10,589 nt of DNA from an uncultured Oscillospiraceae bacterium (GTDB lineage Bacteria; Bacillota; Clostridia; Oscillospirales; Oscillospiraceae). Both the position numbers and the translations under genes were made by a program. Below the pieces are notes generated by a model, which saw only the letters and a list, made by a program, of their open reading frames with translations, did not search any database and had not been told where the DNA came from. Of the stretch, positions 6,073 through 10,589 are shown piece after piece. The DNA is taken from contig CAKTKF010000016.1 of the NCBI GenBank assembly GCA_934569215.1, positions 1-10,589 on the forward strand, read 5' to 3'. Positions within the stretch are counted from its first letter, which is position 1, and the number at the start of each line of letters is the position of its first letter.

Positions 6073-7431
6073 ATGAAAAAGAAGAACATTCTGCTGTACT
6101 TCACTGATCAGCAGCGGGCGGACACCTGCGGCTGCTATGGTCAGGAGCTTCCCATTACGCCCGTTCTGGATCAGCTGGCTGCGGAAGGTACCCGGTTTGA
6201 CCTGGCGTTCACCCCTCAGCCCGTCTGCGGCCCCTGCCGCGCCATGTTCCAGACCGGCAAATGGGCGACGGATATCGGCTGCTTCCGCAATAATATCATG
6301 CTCCCGGCCAACGTAAAGCCTTTGGGGGCATATATGGAGGAGGCTGGTTACGAAACGGCCTACGTCGGCAAGTGGCACTTAGCGTCCGATGGGGAGCTGG
6401 AACAGAAGCCCACCATTGACCATACCGTCACCGCCATCCCCCGGGAGCTGCGGGGCGGCTATACCGGCTTCTGGCGTACCAGTGACGTTCTGGAATTTAC
6501 CAGCCACGGCTATGACGGCTTCGTGTTTGACGAGAATGACAACCGCATTGATTTCACCGGCTACCGCGTGGACTGCATCACGGACTTTGCCCTGGAATTT
6601 CTGGAGCAGTACAGGGGGGAGAAGCCTTTCTTCATGACCGTCTCCCATATTGAACCCCACCATCAGAACGACCACCACCACTATGAAGGCCCCATCGGCT
6701 CCAAAGAGAAGTACGCGAACTTCACCTCGCCCAAGGATCTGGAGGCACTGGGCGGCAATCACAGGGAAGAATACCCCGACTATCTGGGACAGTGCGCGTC
6801 TCTGGACAAGAATCTGGGACGGCTGGTGAACAGGCTGAAGGAAATGGGTATCTACGAAGATACGGTCATTCTTTACCTTTCCGATCATGGCAGCCACTTC
6901 ATGACCCGCAATCGGGACGCCCACCTCAACGGCTATGACGACTACAAGCGCTCCATGCACGATGCCTGCCTGCGGGTTCCGCTGGTGGTGACCGGCGGCG
7001 AATTTACCGGCGGCGGTGTGGTGGCCGACCTGATCAGCACCGCCGGTCTGCCCAAGACCATTTTGGGCATTGCCGGTGTGGATGTGGGGGACGAAATGAT
7101 CGGCGAAAACTTTGCTGATGTTCTGCACAAAGCCAACCCCGACCGCCCCAACGAGGTCTTTGCCCAGATCTCCGAAAGCCGGGTCGGCCGCGCCATCCGC
7201 ACCGCCGACTATGCCTACTCCGTCTACGCCCCCGGCATCAACGGCGGCGCACAGCCCGCGGCAGACCTCTACGCGGATGATTTCTTCTACGATCTGAAAA
7301 AGGACCCCTATGAGCTGAACAACCTGGTCGACGACCCTGCGTACACCCAGGTCAAGCAGGAACTGCGCAAAAAGCTGCTGAACTGGATCCGCACCGCCGA
7401 AAACGCGTCCCCCGAAATTGTGGATGCCTGA
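6073..7431 (+). CDS. Cys-type sulfatase, no signal peptide (cytoplasmic)
   Basis: A 452-residue member of the sulfatase branch of the alkaline phosphatase superfamily, hydrolysing sulfate esters. D12/Q13 (in TDQQRAD) fit metal ligands. CGPCR (52-56) matches the C-x-P-x-R motif whose Cys52 would be converted to formylglycine, in anaerobes by a radical-SAM anSME enzyme. GKWHL gives K100/H102, SHIEPHH gives H192, LSDHG gives metal ligands D271/H272, and YKRSMHDACLRVPLV gives K292. FYDLKKDPYELNNL (405-418) is the family's C-terminal signature. The N-terminus MKKKNILLYFTDQQ is the first beta strand, not a leader, so the enzyme should act in the cytosol. AAGGAGAAAAA before the ATG is a good binding site. 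It lies 129 bases after the sugar-binding protein gene, beyond two hairpins, suggesting lower expression in the same operon. Phosphonate monoester hydrolases share the CGP-x-R motif and are the main alternative. Confidence 0.88.
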   Translation: MKKKNILLYFTDQQRADTCGCYGQELPITPVLDQLAAEGTRFDLAFTPQPVCGPCRAMFQTGKWATDIGCFRNNIMLPANVKPLGAYMEEAGYETAYVGKWHLASDGELEQKPTIDHTVTAIPRELRGGYTGFWRTSDVLEFTSHGYDGFVFDENDNRIDFTGYRVDCITDFALEFLEQYRGEKPFFMTVSHIEPHHQNDHHHYEGPIGSKEKYANFTSPKDLEALGGNHREEYPDYLGQCASLDKNLGRLVNRLKEMGIYEDTVILYLSDHGSHFMTRNRDAHLNGYDDYKRSMHDACLRVPLVVTGGEFTGGGVVADLISTAGLPKTILGIAGVDVGDEMIGENFADVLHKANPDRPNEVFAQISESRVGRAIRTADYAYSVYAPGINGGAQPAADLYADDFFYDLKKDPYELNNLVDDPAYTQVKQELRKKLLNWIRTAENASPEIVDA

Positions 7432-7592
7432 CATATTTCTATAATAGATTTTTCGCTCGCATGAGCGCACGAACTCCGGCTGACAGGGCTTGCCTGGCAG
7501 CCGGAACCTGATTGCGGAAATCCACACCGCAGAAATCCAAAAAAGCGCGGCTGTCGATTGTCTCCGGGAAAGCCATTCCTCCGTATTTGTAC
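7432..7592. other. Non-coding structured stretch after the sulfatase
   Basis: No gene is visible. The stretch holds a small dyad CGCTC-GCAT-GAGCG (7454-7467) and a strong stem-loop. In the stem-loop TCCGGCTG (7475-7482) pairs with CAGCCGGA (7498-7505), and CAGG (7484-7487) with CCTG (7493-7496), around a five-base loop. No U-tract follows, so it is not a textbook terminator, though it may mark the 3' end of the sulfatase transcript. GAAATCCA occurs twice (7517-7524 and 7532-7539). A perfect TATAAT (7440-7445) lies 16 bp after TTGTGG (7418-7423), a possible promoter firing into this stretch. Confidence 0.4.
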
Positions 7593-7621
7593 TTGCATAG
7601 AAATATCGTCCGTGCTATACT
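7593..7621 (+). promoter_or_regulatory. Extended -10 promoter of the zinc-ribbon/surE pair
   Basis: TTGCAT (7593-7598), 17 bp, then TATACT (7616-7621) preceded by TGC (7613-7615), an extended -10. The transcript would start near 7628 and reach the first ATG about 65 nt later. Confidence 0.6.
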
Positions 7622-7692
7622 GATTGTGACAATTTCGCGTGCAAGAGAAACGATCGGCTATGCACGACTCAACTTGTAAAGGAGCGTTTTTT

Positions 7693-7932
7693 ATGGTTTG
7701 CAGCTGCTGTGGCACAAAGAAAGGGTTTTTGGAGATGTTCTTTTCGGTGGAAGGAAGCAAGGAGGTCAAGCTTTGCAGCGATTGCAAGGAGATAGTGGAA
7801 AAGCTGGACGGAGATGTACTCGGCGGGGAAAAGGAGCTGTATGATCTCCACATGATCCAGCTTCAGAAGCGCGCCAAAAATCCCTCCGAGGCATTTAAGA
7901 GTTGGAAAACGGCACATTTTCCTGCCAAGTAG
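7693..7932 (+). CDS. Small four-cysteine zinc-ribbon-like protein, unknown function
   Basis: A 79-residue protein. The start at ATG 7693 is chosen because AAAGGAG (7678-7684) lies eight bases upstream; the in-frame ATG at 7639 has no such site. Two CxxC knuckles, C3-x2-C6 (CSCC) and C28-x2-C31 (CSDC), are spaced like a small zinc ribbon, reminiscent of the N-terminal zinc finger of McsA-type proteins. The remaining half (about 32-79) is charged and probably helical, ending KSWKTAHFPAK. There is no signal peptide. It lies 93 bases before surE and likely shares its promoter. I do not recognise a named family. The zinc-binding fold is inferred from the cysteine spacing and no function is assigned. 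Confidence 0.65.
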   Translation: MVCSCCGTKKGFLEMFFSVEGSKEVKLCSDCKEIVEKLDGDVLGGEKELYDLHMIQLQKRAKNPSEAFKSWKTAHFPAK

Positions 7933-8025
7933 GGAAGTGCCAAGCAGAAAGCCTGTTGAGAGAAGCGCTGCGGGAAATATCCGGTTTTTTCCCAGCCAAA
8001 ATGCAGACAGAGAGGAAACATACCT

Positions 8026-8751
8026 ATGAACATTCTGGTCGTAAACGATGACTCTATCCATGCTCCCGGCATCGCGCTGCTGGCGAAGGCGGCTATGGAG
8101 CTGGGGGAGGTCACGGTGGTGGCGCCTGCCAGTCAGTGCAGCGCCATGTCCCAGAGGATCACAATCCGCGGGGATATGCGGGTGGACAAGGTGCAGGATT
8201 TTCCCGTTCCCGTGAAAGTGGCCTACAAGGTGGACGGCACGCCCGCGGACTGTGTGAAGATCGCAATGCAGTATCTGCTGGAGGAAAAGCCGGACTATGT
8301 TTTCTCCGGTATCAACGACGGCTATAATGCGGGCTTCGATATTGCCTATTCCGGCACGCTGGGGGCGGCCTTCGAGGCGGTCATGAACGGCGTCCCGGCC
8401 ATGGCTTTCTCCAATGCCATGCACTCGCCCCTGGATATCGCGGAGACGTATCTGGTGGACATCCTCCGGGAGCTGATGAAGGCCGGTCAGGGGCGGGGCG
8501 AGGTGTGGAACGTGAATTTCCCGGCGGTCGCCCCCGATCAGCTGAAGGGCATTCTGAGAGACCGCACCGTCGCCCCCATTCAGTTCTACAGCGAAAATTA
8601 TCGGGAAACCAGACTGCCTGACGGCGCGGTCGCCCTCACCGGCCAGGGTTCGCCGCTGACGGAGCAGGACGAGACCCCGGCAGGCACCGACGTGGAGGCC
8701 GTTTTGAAGGGGTACATCTCCATCGGTAAAATCAAGAGCGCGTTAATGTAA
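8026..8751 (+). CDS. surE: SurE family 5'/3'-nucleotidase (survival protein SurE)
   Basis: A 241-residue protein, close to the usual SurE length of about 250. SurE enzymes are cytoplasmic, metal-dependent phosphatases acting on nucleoside monophosphates and short polyphosphates. The metal-binding motif is NDDSIHAPG with D8/D9. VVAPASQCSAMSQ (31-43) supplies the conserved Ser39 region, GTPADCV (71-77) matches GTPTDCV, SGIND gives N97, and YSGTLGAAFEAVMNGVPAMAFS (108-129) is the family core. All expected metal ligands appear present. AGAGGAAA (8011-8018) precedes the ATG. It lies between a small zinc-ribbon gene and a phosphonate-type importer that has its own promoter. A link to phosphorus scavenging is possible but rests only on position. 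The ordered C-terminal part (about 180-235) is less conserved, as usual in the family. Confidence 0.92.
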   Translation: MNILVVNDDSIHAPGIALLAKAAMELGEVTVVAPASQCSAMSQRITIRGDMRVDKVQDFPVPVKVAYKVDGTPADCVKIAMQYLLEEKPDYVFSGINDGYNAGFDIAYSGTLGAAFEAVMNGVPAMAFSNAMHSPLDIAETYLVDILRELMKAGQGRGEVWNVNFPAVAPDQLKGILRDRTVAPIQFYSENYRETRLPDGAVALTGQGSPLTEQDETPAGTDVEAVLKGYISIGKIKSALM

Positions 8752-8779
8752 AAATTAGGCAAAAATTGTGTCCGCCTAC

Positions 8780-8807
8780 TTGAAAAAACCACAAGATGTG
8801 CTATTAT
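8780..8807 (+). promoter_or_regulatory. Promoter of the phnD-like gene
   Basis: TTGAAA (8780-8785), 16 bp, then TATTAT (8802-8807) preceded by TGC (8799-8801), an extended -10. The start of transcription would be near 8814, leaving a leader of about 80 nt. That leader holds two small hairpins, GGTG-TCCG-CACC (8826-8837) and CGGTG-TTT-CACCG (8851-8863). Confidence 0.55.
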
Positions 8808-8893
8808 CTTAGTGTTAGGGCATTTGGTGTCCGCACCCACACGTAGTTCCCGGTGTTTCACCGTGAATAAAAAAGATAAAGGAGATATTTAAA

Positions 8894-10009
8894 ATGAAAA
8901 AGATCCTTGCACTGACCATGGCAATGATCCTGGTTCTGTCCCTGGCCGCCTGCGGCGCAAAGGACACGACTCCCGAGACCACCGCGGCGGCAACCGCAGC
9001 GGCGACTGAGGAAGCCGTTGAGACCGAAGCTGCCCGTCCGCATTTCGACAAGCTGACCCTGGAGTTCGTTCCCTCCAAGGACGCCGACGTTATCATCGCC
9101 GGCACCGAGAACCTGCCCGAGCTGGTGAAGGCCGAGATGGCAAAGCTGGGCTACGACATCGACGAAGTTGACATCACTGTCGGCACCAGCTATGATGCCA
9201 CCGGTGAGGCCATGTCTGCCGGTACCATCGATCTGGGCTGGCTGCCCGGCGGCACCTACGCCCTGTACTCCGACGACACCGAGGTCATTCTGACCGCTAC
9301 CCGTAATGGCCTGTCCAACGACAGCGAGAACCCCGCCGACTGGAACGGCGAAGCCAACGCCACCAAGAAGGATGGCCCTCAGGTCACTTACTACCGTTCT
9401 CTGATCTACGCAACTCCCTCTCCCTACGGCAAGGAGCTGGCCGCCAAGGTCAACGCCGGTGAAGAGCTGACCTGGGAAGATCTGGACAAGGCTACCTGGG
9501 CTGTGCAGAAGACCTCTTCCTCCGCCGGTTACATCTATCCCACTCTGTGGCTGATGGAGCATTACGACGGCAAGAAGCTCTCCGACCTGTCCAACGTCGT
9601 TCCTCTGGATTCCGGCTACGGCACCGCTTTCTCCTACGCCGCTGCTGAGCAGGTGGATATCATCGTCTGCTACGCCGACGGCCGTAACGACTATGAAGCT
9701 TCCTGGACTCTGCCTGTCGACCAGAAGGACGAGACCGGCAAGCAGGGCATGGGTCGTTCCGACTCCATCTGGAATGAGCTGAATGTCATCGGCGTCACCG
9801 ACGGCATTTACAATGATACCGTTGCCATTTCCAAGGAAAGCCCCTACTACACCCCCGAGATGATCGACGCTCTGCAGCAGTGCTTCATCAATATCATCAA
9901 CACCGATGAAGGCCAGGCGATCTTCAGCGTCTACAGCCATACCGGCTATGCCATCGCCAAGGACTCCGACTACGACGGCGCCCGTGCCGCTCTGAAAGTC
10001 GTTTCCTGA
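8894..10009 (+). CDS. phnD: Phosphate/phosphite/phosphonate ABC transporter substrate-binding lipoprotein, PhnD-like
   Basis: A 371-residue extracytoplasmic receptor. AAAGGAG (8878-8884), nine bases upstream, supports the start. The lipoprotein signal has a hydrophobic core (4-17) and lipobox LAAC with Cys20, then an Ala/Thr/Glu-rich linker (24-48). The mature domain is a type-2 periplasmic-binding fold of the PhnD family: LTLEFVPSKDADV (54-66), GTIDLGWLPGGTYAL (110-124), YYRSLIYA (166-173), WEDLDKATWAVQKTSSSAGYIYP (194-216, the oxyanion-binding region) and ISKESPYYTPEMIDALQ (312-328). The gene downstream encodes a PhnC-like ATPase, which supports the assignment. Codon use is that of a highly expressed gene. 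The actual ligand (phosphonate, phosphite, hypophosphite or another small oxyanion) cannot be decided, so phnD is a family-level symbol. Confidence 0.88.
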   Translation: MKKILALTMAMILVLSLAACGAKDTTPETTAAATAAATEEAVETEAARPHFDKLTLEFVPSKDADVIIAGTENLPELVKAEMAKLGYDIDEVDITVGTSYDATGEAMSAGTIDLGWLPGGTYALYSDDTEVILTATRNGLSNDSENPADWNGEANATKKDGPQVTYYRSLIYATPSPYGKELAAKVNAGEELTWEDLDKATWAVQKTSSSAGYIYPTLWLMEHYDGKKLSDLSNVVPLDSGYGTAFSYAAAEQVDIIVCYADGRNDYEASWTLPVDQKDETGKQGMGRSDSIWNELNVIGVTDGIYNDTVAISKESPYYTPEMIDALQQCFINIINTDEGQAIFSVYSHTGYAIAKDSDYDGARAALKVVS

Positions 10010-10026
10010 TTTGTTAGAGTAATTCA

Positions 10027-10058
10027 GAAAGCGCCCTGCGTCAAAACAGGGCGCTTTC
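10027..10058. terminator. Perfect 12-bp stem-loop after phnD
   Basis: GAAAGCGCCCTG (10027-10038) and CAGGGCGCTTTC (10047-10058) pair perfectly around an eight-base loop. There is no long U-tract after the stem (CACCC follows), but the outer arm ends in TTT and the reverse strand is similar. It probably cuts transcription between phnD and phnC partly, or protects the phnD mRNA, giving more binding protein than ATPase. Confidence 0.55.
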
Positions 10059-10096
10059 ACCCTAATGAAGCCCTAAACACTCTGTTTTTACGGAAT

Positions 10097-10172
10097 TTTG
10101 CGGCAGGGCGGGTTGCCATCGACCCGACACGCTGCCGGTGGCAAGCCGCCTTGCCGCAGAGCTTCGGCTCGC
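10097..10172. repeat. Palindromic structured element between phnD and phnC
   Basis: The arms 10100-10118 and 10139-10157 form a 19-bp stem with one wobble and one mismatch around a 20-base loop, and pairing extends into TTT/AGA outside (10097-10099 with 10158-10160). A C-UUCG-G tetraloop hairpin (GAGC 10159-10162, GCTC 10167-10170) follows directly. Compact palindromes of this kind are typical of dispersed intergenic repeats or of cis-acting RNAs; the sequence alone does not say which. Confidence 0.5.
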
Positions 10173-10211
10173 ACGTGTCCAACTTAGCTTAAAGAAAGAG
10201 AAGACGCTGAT

Positions 10212-10589
10212 ATGATTGAATTCAAAGATGTATATAAAACCTATCCCAACGGCTTCACCGCGCTGAAAGGCATCAACCTGCAAATCGAGCAGGGGGAATT
10301 TGTTGCTATCATCGGCCTGTCCGGCGCGGGCAAGTCCACCATTCTGCGCTGCATCAACCGGATGCACGATATCACCAAGGGCGAACTGACGGTGGACGGC
10401 GTTGATGTGGATGCCCTGAAGGGCAAGGCGCTGCGCCGGTATCGTCGGAAGGTTGGCATGATCTTCCAGAGCTTCAATCTGGTTTCCCGCAGCACCGCCA
10501 TTAAGAACGTTTTGACTGCCGATGTGCCGGATATGAACTTCTTCCGTGTCCTGTTCGGCATTTTTACCAAGGATCAGAAAATGCGCGCC
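10212..10589 (+). CDS. phnC: Phosphonate-type ABC transporter ATP-binding protein PhnC (partial, 5' part)
   Basis: The first 126 codons are open to the right edge. The start at ATG 10212 gives MIEFKDVYKTYPNG, the normal N-terminus of the family. Only a purine-rich stretch (10191-10204) serves as a weak binding site, unlike the strong sites of the neighbours. Walker A is GLSGAGKST (35-43), and the Q-loop is GMIFQSFNLV with Q86. RSTAIKNVL and the PhnC-typical insertion FFRVLFGIFTKDQKMRA (110-126) match E. coli PhnC, which has a similar phenylalanine-rich stretch before its signature motif. The signature and Walker B motifs lie outside the window. The protein would power the PhnD-like receptor's importer at the cytoplasmic face; permease genes are expected next. 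It is about half the usual length only because of the window edge. Confidence 0.9.
   Translation, partial: MIEFKDVYKTYPNGFTALKGINLQIEQGEFVAIIGLSGAGKSTILRCINRMHDITKGELTVDGVDVDALKGKALRRYRRKVGMIFQSFNLVSRSTAIKNVLTADVPDMNFFRVLFGIFTKDQKMRA

Noticed and set aside
6379..7527. Minus-strand frame opposite the sulfatase
   Set aside because: The sulfatase on the plus strand has all catalytic motifs; the antisense frame shows no recognisable domain.
7971..7993. Possible terminator before surE (GGGAAA ... TTTCCC with a T6 run)
   Set aside because: The stem is only six weak pairs around a ten-base loop and the T-run lies inside the structure. SurE also has no separate promoter that I can see, so termination here is unlikely.
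8858..10060. Long minus-strand frame opposite phnD
   Set aside because: It has the same kind of low-complexity antisense shadow, and the plus strand holds a full PhnD-family protein.

Overview
The window looks like a chromosomal segment from a Gram-positive gut-type anaerobe of the Clostridia (Oscillospiraceae-like). This is inferred from the moderately high GC, the strong AGGAGG-type ribosome binding sites, the lipoprotein leaders ending LSLAAC-G, and the mix of genes. No rRNA, tRNA, CRISPR array or transposase is visible. Seven genes appear complete and two run off the ends.

Region 1 (about 1-7430) reads as a carbohydrate uptake locus. A DUF5107-family protein (minus strand, cut by the left edge) is divergent from a regulator with an unusual layout: a LacI-like periplasmic-binding-protein sensor domain followed by a C-terminal LuxR-type helix-turn-helix. 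Downstream come a double-NBD sugar ATPase, one permease and a lipoprotein sugar-binding protein, all most like the AraG/AraH/AraF group. A tandem hairpin region follows, then a leaderless Cys-type sulfatase. The inferred logic is that an imported, possibly sulfated, sugar is desulfated in the cytoplasm, with the regulator sensing the sugar or a product. The three promoters in this region carry inverted repeats, and two of the sites share the 9-mer CCATTCGGG, which suggests one regulon.

Region 2 (about 7430-8751) holds a structured intergenic stretch, a good extended -10 promoter, a 79-residue four-cysteine zinc-ribbon-like protein and a SurE-family nucleotidase.

Region 3 (about 8760-10589) starts a phosphonate/phosphite-type ABC importer: a PhnD-like lipoprotein, a perfect 12-bp hairpin, a compact structured intergenic element that can fold in two mutually exclusive ways, and the first 126 codons of a PhnC-like ATPase. 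The permease would lie to the right of the window.

The most interesting points are the regulator architecture with its candidate shared operators, the pairing of a sugar importer with a cytoplasmic sulfatase, and the structured RNA or repeat element between phnD and phnC.
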